Positions 1 to 5,555 of a DNA stretch of 15,065 nucleotides are shown here, piece after piece. This stretch comes from an uncultured Wenzhouxiangella sp. (GTDB lineage Bacteria > Pseudomonadota > Gammaproteobacteria > Xanthomonadales > Wenzhouxiangellaceae): assembly GCA_937876395.1 (NCBI GenBank), contig CALEIM010000134.1, positions 1 to 15,065 of the forward strand, read 5' to 3'. The notes beneath the pieces are model-generated. The model had not been told where the DNA came from and searched no databases. It worked only from the letters and a program-made list of their open reading frames with translations. The first letter of the stretch is position 1, and each line of letters begins with the position of its first letter. Position numbers and translations under genes: made by a program.

Positions 1-2
1 TA

Positions 3-116
3 GCCCGGCGCGTTATACCGGGTCTGGTAGGCGGTCAGGTCGAAAAGGTTCAGCACGCCGTCCGGGGCATGCTCGGCGTACGGGATCGCGATGGGCACGC
101 CCGGCATGCTCGCCAT
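3..116 (-). pseudogene. Unassigned fragment, dockerin/EF-hand-like tail, runs off the left edge
   Basis: On the minus strand a 38-codon open frame begins at an ATG at 116 and runs off the window edge. It lies in a different frame from the DnaE fragment next to it. Its second half contains DGVLNLFDLTAYQTRYN, which resembles the calcium-loop-plus-helix pattern (D-G-x-L-N-x-x-D) of dockerin or EF-hand-like C-terminal repeats of secreted proteins. There is no full motif and only one loop is visible, so the family call is tentative. The stretch from about 117 to 180 (a frame reading LPDAERLLDYEPPLPSVVRG) links it to the DnaE piece and is not recognised. It is probably one more element of the mosaic that fills the first 1.4 kb. 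Confidence 0.2.
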
Positions 117-180
117 CGATCCCGCGCACGACGCTGGGCAGCGGCGGCTCGTAATCGAGCAGCCGTTCCGCATCGGGCAG

Positions 181-390
181 GTCGCGCGCCAGCAACGGCG
201 CATTCTCCAGCCAGTGCTCACGGTAGAAGCTGACCTCCAGGCGGCCACTCCAGTCTTCCAGTGACACGAAGCCCTGGCTGTTGTCGCCCCGCTTGCGGAT
301 GTCGGTGACCATCCCGGCCAGCACCACGCGGTCCACGCTGCCCGGCTTCATGGCGGTGGGCAGCCCCTCGGCGATCGGCAGCCACTGCAC
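181..390 (-). pseudogene. dnaE: DNA polymerase III alpha subunit fragment (OB-fold region)
   Basis: The minus-strand frame reads VVLAGMVTDIRKRGDNSQG followed by FVSLEDWSGRLEVSFYREHW and ends LLARD. This is the C-terminal OB-fold nucleic-acid-binding region of the replicative polymerase DnaE. The comparable E. coli segment has a TKRGN turn, then a DDRSGRLEV strand, then a LLEKD helix end. Only about 70 of roughly 1,160 residues are present. The polymerase, PHP and tau-binding regions are absent, and after ARD the expected continuation is replaced by unrelated sequence. Upstream it abuts an MscS-type fragment lying in another frame; the exact breakpoint is somewhere in 390-433. This piece cannot encode a functional polymerase. 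Family identity is fairly safe; its presence here looks like rearrangement or misassembly. Confidence 0.6.
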
Positions 391-433
391 GAAAGCGGCG
401 GCGTTCGACCCGCTGAAGCTCGAGCTCGACCAC

Positions 434-612
434 GATGTCCGCGCGGTCGAGGCCTTCCTTGACCTGCTGATACAGGTCCGACTGGGCCTGCCACCAGTCC
501 TCGGACCTGACCCAGGCCTGGAGCGTCACCTGCACCGCGCTGTCCAGCAGGCCGGTGACCCCGGCCCACGGCGCCGGATCGTCCAGCACCGCCGGATGGT
601 CGGTGGCCGTCA
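434..612 (-). pseudogene. Mechanosensitive channel (MscS family) C-terminal fragment
   Basis: Within the long minus-strand frame, the segment HPAVLDDPAPWAGVTGLLDS, then VQVTLQAWVRSEDWWQAQ and YQQVKEGLDRADI, matches the cytoplasmic alpha/beta C-terminal domain of MscS-type small-conductance channels. Typical members read DPAP-V-V-x-x-L-x-D-S-x-V-x-L, then W-x-x-x-x-D-Y-W and then K-x-x-L-D-x-x-G-I. Only about 60 residues are present. The three membrane helices, including the pore helix, and the beta domain are missing. It is joined in frame to a response-regulator receiver fragment near 600-613 and meets the DnaE fragment near 390-433. It is a relic or a chimeric join, not a working channel. 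The assignment rests on remembered family consensus and is moderately sure. Confidence 0.5.
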
Positions 613-904
613 GCCGCAGCAGCGCCTTGACGTTGGCCACCAGCTCATCGGGTTCAATGGGCTCCACCAGGTAATTATCGGCGCCACCATCGAGGGCCCT
701 GATCTTGTCGGCGGTGGCGATATAGGAGGCCGAGGTCTGCAGCACCAGAATGGTCTGAGTGGCTTCCTCCTTTTTCAGCTGACGGCAGACTTCCATGCCG
801 TTGATATCGGGCAGTTTGACATCCAGGAGCACCAGATCGGGGCCCTCACTGCGGGCCTTTGCCAGGGCCTCACCGCCGCTGGCGGCCTCGCTCACCTGGT
901 AGCC
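613..904 (-). pseudogene. Response-regulator receiver domain fragment
   Basis: The minus-strand frame reads YQVSEAASGGEALAKARS, then PDLVLLDVKLPDINGMEVC, then ILVLQTSASYIATADKIRAL and GGADNYLVEPIEPDELVANV. This is the beta2-to-alpha5 part of a CheY-like receiver. The phosphoacceptor Asp lies in LLLDVKLPD. The switch Ser/Thr lies in QTSAS. The usual conserved Lys of the K-P motif is replaced by Glu (VEPIEP). The first 30 or so residues, including the acidic pair that binds magnesium, are absent because the fragment starts exactly where the methylcrotonyl-CoA carboxylase fragment ends. No output domain follows; instead an MscS-type segment is joined in frame. It is unlikely to be phosphorylated productively. 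Family identity is secure; the broken context is the notable point. Confidence 0.7.
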
Positions 905-1432
905 GCGCGCCGACAGGTTCGCCTGATTGTAGAAGATCCGTCCGAAATGCTCGCGGTCCGGGAACACTTCGTCTTGCAGGGGCAGGAAAGCGCCGCCGGA
1001 ATCGACCAGATAAATGCACGGCAGGCGGTTTTCCAGGGCGATTTCCTGGGCGCGCAGGTGTTTTTTGACCGTGATCGGATAATAGGTGCCGCCCTTGACG
1101 GTGGCATCGTTGACGACGATGACGCACTCGATGCCGCTGACCCGGCCGATGCCGGCGATCAGGCCCGCTGCCGGCGCATCGTCGTCGTACATCCCGCCCG
1201 CTGCCAGCGCAGCCACTTCAAGAAACGGACTGCCGGGATCCAGCAGGCTGCGCAGGCGCTCGCGCGGTAAAAGCTTGCCGCGATCAATGTGCTTCTGGTG
1301 GGCGCGTTCCGATCCACCCTGCGCCGTGACGCTCAGTTTGTCGCGCAGGGCTTCCGCCAGCTCGCCGTGGTGCCGGGATCGTTTGACGAAGTCCGCATCC
1401 TTGCGGTTGATGTGGGTCTCCAGACGCGGCAT
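902..1432 (-). CDS. mccB: Methylcrotonyl-CoA carboxylase beta subunit, N-terminal part only
   Basis: The carboxyltransferase subunit of methylcrotonyl-CoA carboxylase acts in leucine and isovalerate breakdown, moving CO2 from biotin to 3-methylcrotonyl-CoA. The first 175 or so residues are typical: HIDRGKLLPRERLRSLLDPG, GLIAGIGRVSGIECVIVVND, VKGGTYYPITVKKHLRAQE, PCIYLVDSGGAFLPLQDEVF, REHFGRIFYNQANLSARG. A full protein has about 535 residues. Here the sequence leaves the family right after SARG and becomes a receiver domain, with no stop. The second ATG (1432) is preferred because AGGA lies 6 bases before it; an ATG at 1438 is the alternative. A TACAAT box lies just upstream, so the 5' end looks native. 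No biotin-carrying partner or leucine-catabolic neighbours are present. As written it encodes a truncated, inactive fusion. Confidence 0.75.
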
Positions 1433-1458
1433 GTGCATTCCTGATGGGAGTTGGCGCT

Positions 1459-1464
1459 ATTGTA
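1459..1464 (-). promoter_or_regulatory. Possible -10 box of the mccB fragment
   Basis: Read on the minus strand, TACAAT lies about 27 bases before the mccB ATG at 1432 and fits the sigma-70 -10 consensus at five of six positions. It sits in a short inverted repeat, CGCTA-TTG-TAGCG. The corresponding -35 window (1482-1487, TCGAAC) matches poorly, so the call rests mainly on the -10 box and its position. Confidence 0.35.
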
Positions 1465-1580
1465 GCGAGTCGGTCGGCCGGGTTCGACCGGACCGCAGCC
1501 GCCGACGAGAGCCAGGAGTTTTGGTCTTTTCCGAATCAGCCGAGTGATCGGGGCTCGGGGCAGGCCGCTCACCTGCTCCA

Positions 1581-1830
1581 GACGGTGGGCAGCAAGGGCG
1601 ACAGCTACGATAATGCCTTGGCCGAGACCATCAACGGACTGTACAAAGCGGAATTGATCCATCGGCGCGGCCCCTGGAAAACCATGGAATCTGTAGAGCT
1701 GGCCACGCTTGAATGGGTATCCTGGTTCAATCATCAGCGGCTGATGGAACCGCTGGGGTATATCCCGCCGGCAGAAATTGAGGCAAGCTACTACCGGCAG
1801 TTAGACAGTCAGGCCGCAATCGCAGCCTGA
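1581..1830 (+). pseudogene. IS3-family transposase (OrfB) C-terminal remnant
   Basis: The last 80 or so residues of an IS3-group DDE transposase are present: VGSKGDSYDNALAETINGLY, KAELIHRRGPWKTMESVELA, EWVSWFNHQRLMEPLGYIPP, and an A-E-x-x-Y-Y tail. The Glu of the DDE triad is in ALAETING; both catalytic Asp residues and the N-terminal helix-turn-helix OrfA are missing. Before about 1581 the same reading frame continues back to 1444, but that part (SDRGSGQAAHLLQ) does not look like transposase. The element is therefore cut near the VGSKG motif. It cannot transpose by itself. It ends at a natural stop (TGA 1828-1830) followed by its terminal inverted repeat, and it separates the fragment mosaic from the intact genes to the right. 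Confidence 0.8.
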
Positions 1831-1869
1831 CTTAAACCAACGAGCCTCCGCGAAACCCGGGGCGGTTCA
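1581..1869 (+). mobile_element. Truncated IS3-family element with right terminal repeat
   Basis: The element retains the 3' part of the transposase gene plus about 40 bases after its stop. Read from its outer end on the minus strand, the terminus is TGAACCGCCCCGGGTTTCGC, with the TG...CA end typical of IS3-family insertion sequences. The outer base is therefore about 1869. No matching left end is found in the window, so this is a one-ended remnant and no target duplication can be tested. Confidence 0.7.
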
Positions 1870-1901
1870 GTTTTGAGTGACGGTCTTTTCAGGAGAGAGT
1901 T

Positions 1902-2132
1902 ATGCTTGAGAATCTGGCACATAAATGGGCGATGTACGTAAGGCGTGATTCGAGAAGTTTCGTCCCCAGTATTTTTCTCGGTGTCTGGGGCTTCGTGTTT
2001 ATGGCTTTGTACTTCACGGGACTGGCCTCCAGTGAGATTGTGCTCGGTCTCGGCTTGTATATGCTTTTTGTTGCATTTCATTTATTCGAAAGAGTCGGGT
2101 TATTGCTTCTTCTGGATGAATCGTCCGGATAA
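1902..2132 (+). CDS. Small two-helix membrane protein, unknown function
   Basis: This 76-residue protein has a good ribosome binding site (AGGAGAG about 7 bases before the ATG at 1902). It starts with a basic amphipathic stretch (HKWAMYVRRDSRSF). Two hydrophobic segments follow, at about residues 22-41 (PSIFLGVWGFVFMALYFTG) and 46-70 (IVLGLGLYMLFVAFHLFERV, then GLLLLL). I do not recognise a family. The hydrophobicity suggests an inner-membrane hairpin, most likely with the N-terminus in the cytoplasm. Its DNA is visibly less GC-rich than that of its neighbours, and it begins only about 30 bases after the end of an IS3 remnant. It could therefore be acquired, or its promoter could have been disturbed by the insertion. 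No clear terminator follows. Confidence 0.6.
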   Translation: MLENLAHKWAMYVRRDSRSFVPSIFLGVWGFVFMALYFTGLASSEIVLGLGLYMLFVAFHLFERVGLLLLLDESSG

Positions 2133-2313
2133 ACCAGCAGGCTTCTGCCATTTTCGGTGATGGCTAGAAGGGTTTTAATTGCATGTGCGGCTTGCCGGCG
2201 TATCGCGATTCCAGTGTGCGTCATCCGGTTCGGGTGGTCTGGTGCCAGCAGGCGGGTGAAGGGCAGGACAAAGTTGGCCTGTTGCTGTCAGCCGTTTTTG
2301 CCGGCATTTTTTC

Positions 2314-2343
2314 TTGCCACGCACTGGTGTTCGGGGCTACAAT
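2314..2343 (+). promoter_or_regulatory. Sigma-70-type promoter of rpsO
   Basis: TTGCCA (2314-2319) and TACAAT (2338-2343), separated by 18 bases, give a strong vegetative promoter that predicts a start near 2350. The -10 box is flanked by a perfect inverted repeat, CGGGGC-TACAAT-GCCCCG (2332-2349). The transcript would have a leader of about 135 bases before the rpsO ATG at 2486. Between the small membrane protein (stop 2132) and this promoter I see no supported gene. Confidence 0.7.
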
Positions 2344-2361
2344 GCCCCGCTTGATGATTTT

Positions 2362-2436
2362 GGCGACTGGGGCTTTTACACAAAGCCCGGCTCAGGGTCA
2401 GGCCCTGTGGGGGTTTTCTGGAAAAGCCCGGTCGCC
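2362..2436 (+). promoter_or_regulatory. Structured rpsO leader, candidate S15 autoregulatory RNA
   Basis: The leader can form a long stem. GGCGAC (2362-2367) pairs with GTCGCC (2431-2436), and GGGCTTTT (2370-2377) pairs with AAAAGCCC (2422-2429), with one bulged G. Inside it lies a hairpin, CAGGG-TCAGG-CCCTG (2393-2407). The same GGGCTTT can instead pair with a nearer AAAGCCC (2382-2388) around a TACAC loop, so two mutually exclusive folds are possible. Ribosomal protein S15 is known to repress its own mRNA through leader structures that differ between bacterial groups; in E. coli two alternative folds are involved. Assigning that role here is inference. The Shine-Dalgarno AGGAG (2470-2474) lies outside the stem, 11 bases before the start. 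Confidence 0.5.
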
Positions 2437-2485
2437 TTGGTAACCAGTAAACAGAATATCCGATTTTTCAGGAGTAGCTCGAGAA

Positions 2486-2755
2486 ATGACTCTGACCGCT
2501 GAACAAAAGAGCCAGGTTGTCAAAGACCATCAGCTCGCCGAGGGTGACACGGGTTCCCCGGAAGTGCAGGTTGCGCTGCTGACAGCACGCATCAAGCATC
2601 TGACCGGGCACTTCGAGAACCACAAGAAGGACCATCACTCCCGCCGAGGACTGCTCAAGCTGGTCAATCAGCGTCGCTCCCTGCTGGATTACGTCAAGAA
2701 AAAAGACGTCCAGCGCTACCGCGACCTGATCGGGCGTCTTGGCCTGCGCCGTTAA
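2486..2755 (+). CDS. rpsO: 30S ribosomal protein S15
   Basis: S15 binds 16S rRNA early in assembly of the small-subunit platform. The 89-residue product has the usual family length and the classic motifs: the N-terminal helix, DTGSPEVQVALLTARIKHLT, then HKKDHHSRRGLLKLVNQRR, LLDYVKKKD and YRDLIGRLGLRR. The DTGS loop, the HxxDHHSRRG loop and the basic helix that contact rRNA are intact. The ATG at 2486 has AGGAG 11 bases upstream, slightly far but the only plausible site. It has its own strong promoter and a folded leader. A terminator-like hairpin with a T-run separates it from pnp, the normal downstream partner in gammaproteobacteria. truB, often found upstream of rpsO, is absent here. The identification is certain. 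Confidence 0.98.
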   Translation: MTLTAEQKSQVVKDHQLAEGDTGSPEVQVALLTARIKHLTGHFENHKKDHHSRRGLLKLVNQRRSLLDYVKKKDVQRYRDLIGRLGLRR

Positions 2756-2782
2756 AAAGCGGATTCTGTCCGATTGATATCG

Positions 2783-2819
2783 ACACCCCGGCAGCTTTCG
2801 AGCTGTTCCGGGGTGTTTT
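2783..2819 (+). terminator. Hairpin plus T-run between rpsO and pnp
   Basis: ACACCCCGG (2783-2791) pairs with CCGGGGTGT (2808-2816). The inner arm CAGCT-TTCG-AGCTG extends the stem, leaving only two unpaired T bases, and the structure runs into TTTT. It is a good intrinsic terminator for rpsO, probably leaky so that pnp is partly co-transcribed. The comparable position in E. coli carries both a terminator and an RNase III-processed hairpin used in PNPase autocontrol. Confidence 0.8.
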
Positions 2820-2850
2820 CTATTGCAAGTGCTAAAGTGGAGCGAGCGAA

Positions 2851-4950
2851 GTGAAGAAGTTCAGCAAGACATTCAAGTTCGGTGAGCACGATGTCACCCT
2901 CGAAACCGGGCACGTCGCGCGTCAGGCCGACGGCGCAGTGCTGGTCAGCATGGGCGACACCGTTGTTCTGGTGACCGCGGTGGCCCGCAAGGAAGCCAAG
3001 CCGGGTCAGTCATTTTTCCCATTGACGGTCAATTACCAGGAAAAATTCTATGCAGCCGGCCGGATTCCCGGCGGCTTCTTCAAGCGTGAGGGCCGTCCGA
3101 CCGAAAAGGAAACTCTGACGTCGCGCTTGATTGACCGGCCGATTCGACCGCTGTTTCCAAAGGGTTTTTTGAACGAAACCCAGGTGATTGCCACGGTCAT
3201 GTCGTCGAACCCGGAAGTCAATGGCGATGTTCCGGCCATGATTGGCGCTTCGGCTGCCCTGGCCCTGTCAGGCGCTCCTTTCCAGGGTCCGATTGGCGGT
3301 GCCCGGGTGGGTTTCATCGACGGTCAGTATGTGTTCAATCCAACCGCCACCCAGCTTGAGGACTCACGTCTGGACCTGTTCGTAGCCGGTACCGCTGATG
3401 CGGTTTTGATGGTCGAGTCCGAGGCCGATCAGCTTACCGAAGAAGAAATGCTCGGTGCGGTGGTGTTTGGCCACGAGCAAATGCAGGTGGCGATCAAGGC
3501 GATTGAAGAGCTGACCGCCGAAGCAGGCAAGGCGAAGTGGGACTGGCAGGCGCCCGAACGCCCGGCCGGCCTGGATCAGCAGGTTTCCGAACTGGCCGCT
3601 GACGGCCTGGCCCAGGCTTATCAGAACCGCGACAAGGCGGTTCGCCGCGAGGCCATCAGTGAGCTGCGCGCCAGCGTGATCGAAAAGCTTTGCCCGGCCG
3701 ATGGTGACAGTGCCCTGGACGAAGACGACGTCAAGGATGAGTTCGCGGCACTGGAAAAGAAATACGTGCGCGACCAGATTCTCGGTGGCCAGCCGCGCAT
3801 CGACGGTCGCGATCTGACCACGGTGCGCCCGCTCAACATGGATGTGAGTATTCTCCCGCGCACCCATGGATCAGCGATTTTCACCCGCGGTGAAACCCAG
3901 GCCATGTGTGTGGTGACTCTGGGCACCGGGCGCGATGCCCAGATCATCGACGCCATTGAGGGTGAGTACAAGGATCAGTTCATGCTCCACTACAACTTCC
4001 CGCCTTTCTGCGTTGGTGAAACCAACCACATGCTGGCGCCGAAGCGTCGCGAGATCGGTCACGGCAAGTTGGCCAAACGCGCGCTCCAGGCCGTGGTTCC
4101 GCAGGGTGAGGAATTCCCCTACGTGCTGCGTCTGGTGTCGGAAGTCACCGAGTCGAATGGGTCCAGCTCGATGGCCAGCGTGTGCGGTGGTTCCCTGGCG
4201 CTGATGGATGCCGGGGTGCCGATCAAGGCGCCGGTAGCCGGCATTGCCATGGGCCTGATCAAGGACGGCGACCGCTTTGCGGTGCTGACCGATATTCTTG
4301 GCGACGAAGACCATCTCGGCGACATGGATTTCAAGGTTGCCGGCTCCGCCACCGGTGTGACTGCGCTGCAGATGGATATCAAGATCACCGGCATCACCCG
4401 CGAGATCATGGAAGTGGCGCTCAAGCAGGCCAGCGCCGGGCGCAACCACATCCTCGAGCAGATGAGTCAGGTTATCGACAAGCCGCGCGAGGAAATGAGC
4501 GAGTACGCACCGCGCCTGTTCACCATGAAGGTTCATCCCGACAAGATCCGCGATGTGATCGGCAAGGGCGGCGTTACCATCCGTCAGATTACCGAAGAAA
4601 CCGGCACCACCATTGACATCGCGGACGATGGCACGGTCACGATTGCTTCGGTCAATCAGGCCGCCGCAGACGATGCCCGCAAGCGCATCGAACAGATCAC
4701 CGCCGATGTTGAAGTGGGCACGATTTACGAGGGCCGGGTAACCAAGATCATGAACTTCGGTGCCTTCGTGACCATTCTGCCCGGCAAGGACGGCCTGGTT
4801 CACATCTCGCAGATTTCCGACCAGCGCGTCGAGAACGTCACCGACGAGCTGGCCGAAGGCGATATGGTCAAGGTCAAGGTCCTTGAGGTTGACAAGCAGG
4901 GCCGCATCCGCCTGAGCATGAAAGCGCTCCAGGAAGACGGCGACTCCTGA
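2851..4950 (+). CDS. pnp: Polynucleotide phosphorylase (PNPase)
   Basis: PNPase is the trimeric 3'-to-5' phosphorolytic exoribonuclease of RNA decay and the degradosome. The 699-residue product is close to the usual 700-710. It has two RNase PH-like cores (about 10-140 and 320-540), a helical linker, a KH domain with the IGKGG loop (G571-G574), and an S1 domain from about residue 623 (GTIYEGRVTKIMNFGAFV) to 692. The catalytic DHLGDMD motif in the second core is intact (about 487-493). The start is a GTG at 2851 with GGAG eight bases before it, giving the expected MKKFSKTFKFG N-terminus. It follows rpsO, as in most gammaproteobacteria. It is probably transcribed by readthrough and controlled post-transcriptionally through the hairpin upstream of its start; that regulation is inferred from E. 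coli. A GC-rich hairpin follows the stop. Confidence 0.98.
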   Translation: MKKFSKTFKFGEHDVTLETGHVARQADGAVLVSMGDTVVLVTAVARKEAKPGQSFFPLTVNYQEKFYAAGRIPGGFFKREGRPTEKETLTSRLIDRPIRPLFPKGFLNETQVIATVMSSNPEVNGDVPAMIGASAALALSGAPFQGPIGGARVGFIDGQYVFNPTATQLEDSRLDLFVAGTADAVLMVESEADQLTEEEMLGAVVFGHEQMQVAIKAIEELTAEAGKAKWDWQAPERPAGLDQQVSELAADGLAQAYQNRDKAVRREAISELRASVIEKLCPADGDSALDEDDVKDEFAALEKKYVRDQILGGQPRIDGRDLTTVRPLNMDVSILPRTHGSAIFTRGETQAMCVVTLGTGRDAQIIDAIEGEYKDQFMLHYNFPPFCVGETNHMLAPKRREIGHGKLAKRALQAVVPQGEEFPYVLRLVSEVTESNGSSSMASVCGGSLALMDAGVPIKAPVAGIAMGLIKDGDRFAVLTDILGDEDHLGDMDFKVAGSATGVTALQMDIKITGITREIMEVALKQASAGRNHILEQMSQVIDKPREEMSEYAPRLFTMKVHPDKIRDVIGKGGVTIRQITEETGTTIDIADDGTVTIASVNQAAADDARKRIEQITADVEVGTIYEGRVTKIMNFGAFVTILPGKDGLVHISQISDQRVENVTDELAEGDMVKVKVLEVDKQGRIRLSMKALQEDGDS

Positions 4951-4959
4951 TGAACACCC

Positions 4960-4986
4960 GGCGAAGCCCGGACTCCGGGCTTCGCC
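4960..4986 (+). terminator. GC-rich hairpin after pnp
   Basis: GGCGAAGCCCGG (4960-4971) and CCGGGCTTCGCC (4975-4986) form a perfect 12-bp stem with a 3-base loop, nine bases after the pnp stop. The following sequence is pyrimidine-rich but has no real T-run, so termination may be partial. It could also protect the 3' end of the pnp message. Confidence 0.6.
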
Positions 4987-5020
4987 TCCACCCCTCTACT
5001 TCTGTTGATCCTGACACGTC

Positions 5021-5416
5021 ATGCAACTGTTGACCCCCATTTCCCCCGGTGAGCTGCTCGACAAGCTCTCGATTCTGCAAATCAAGCTGACGCGCATGGC
5101 CGAGCCGGCCAAACTGGCCAACGTGAAGCGCGAGCATGAGCTGTTGAACGGGGTATGGCGCAGCGCCAATGCCGACAGCGAGCGACTCAGCGAACTGACC
5201 GAAGGCTTGCGCAAAGTGAACGAGGCGCTGTGGGATATCGAGGACGCCATTCGCGAAGAGGAAGCCATGGGCCGCTTTGGCCAGCGCTTCATCGAGCTGG
5301 CGCGTTCGGTCTATTTTCGCAACGACGAGCGCTCGGCCCTCAAACGTCAGATCAACGAACTGCTTGGCTCGGAAATCATCGAAGAAAAGTCCTACCGCGA
5401 CTACCGTTCTAGCTGA
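5021..5416 (+). CDS. DUF6165-type protein, unknown function
   Basis: This 131-residue soluble protein opens with LTPISPGELLDKLSILQIKL and then ANVKREHELL, VNEALWDIEDAIREEEAMG, FIELARSVYFRNDERSALKR and ends INELLGSEIIEEKSY. This matches my memory of the DUF6165 family, small, mostly helical proteins often found beside sugar or lipopolysaccharide genes. The function is not known to me. No signal peptide or membrane segment is seen, and the sequence suggests a helical bundle. The ATG at 5021 gives the family's usual N-terminus even though no convincing Shine-Dalgarno precedes it. It lies 70 bases after pnp, beyond a hairpin. GT9 and KdkA genes sit a few kilobases downstream, in keeping with an envelope-sugar theme, but a functional link is inference. 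Confidence 0.7.
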   Translation: MQLLTPISPGELLDKLSILQIKLTRMAEPAKLANVKREHELLNGVWRSANADSERLSELTEGLRKVNEALWDIEDAIREEEAMGRFGQRFIELARSVYFRNDERSALKRQINELLGSEIIEEKSYRDYRSS

Positions 5417-5420
5417 TCTG

Positions 5421-5440
5421 GTCGGAGGTCGGAGGTCGGA
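5421..5440 (+). repeat. Heptamer tandem repeat GTCGGAG, nearly three copies
   Basis: Directly after the DUF6165 stop, GTCGGAG occurs twice in full and a third time as GTCGGA. It is followed by a looser GACC/GGTC-rich stretch to about 5470. It is short and simple; no protein-coding or clear structural role is visible. Confidence 0.6.
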
Positions 5441-5487
5441 TGGCCAAGCGACCGAACGACCAAACGGTCAAACTGAACCACCAGGCA

Positions 5488-5516
5488 TGGAAATGCGCCC
5501 CCCAAAACGTTAGAAT
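5488..5516 (+). promoter_or_regulatory. Possible promoter of the OmpA-like gene
   Basis: TGGAAA (5488-5493) and TAGAAT (5511-5516), with 17 bases between them, match the sigma-70 -35 at four and the -10 at five of six positions. The start would be near 5523, giving a leader of about 33 bases before the ATG at 5556. The position after the heptamer repeat, with the whole 5417-5555 gap otherwise empty, supports it. Confidence 0.45.
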
Positions 5517-5555
5517 TGCGTTATTCCAATTCACTGCCAGCGGGGCGCGGCGACG

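Noticed and set aside
281..1270. 329-codon plus-strand frame opposite the fragment mosaic
   Set aside because: It is the antisense of recognisable MccB, receiver and MscS sequence; its own translation shows no family features and is explained by high GC and few stop codons.
2157..2502. Three short plus-strand frames before rpsO
   Set aside because: They cross the promoter and the folded leader, have no ribosome sites and show Cys/Arg-rich, low-complexity translations.
3871..4803. 310-codon minus-strand frame inside pnp
   Set aside because: It is complementary to conserved PNPase sequence, with no ribosome site or domain of its own.
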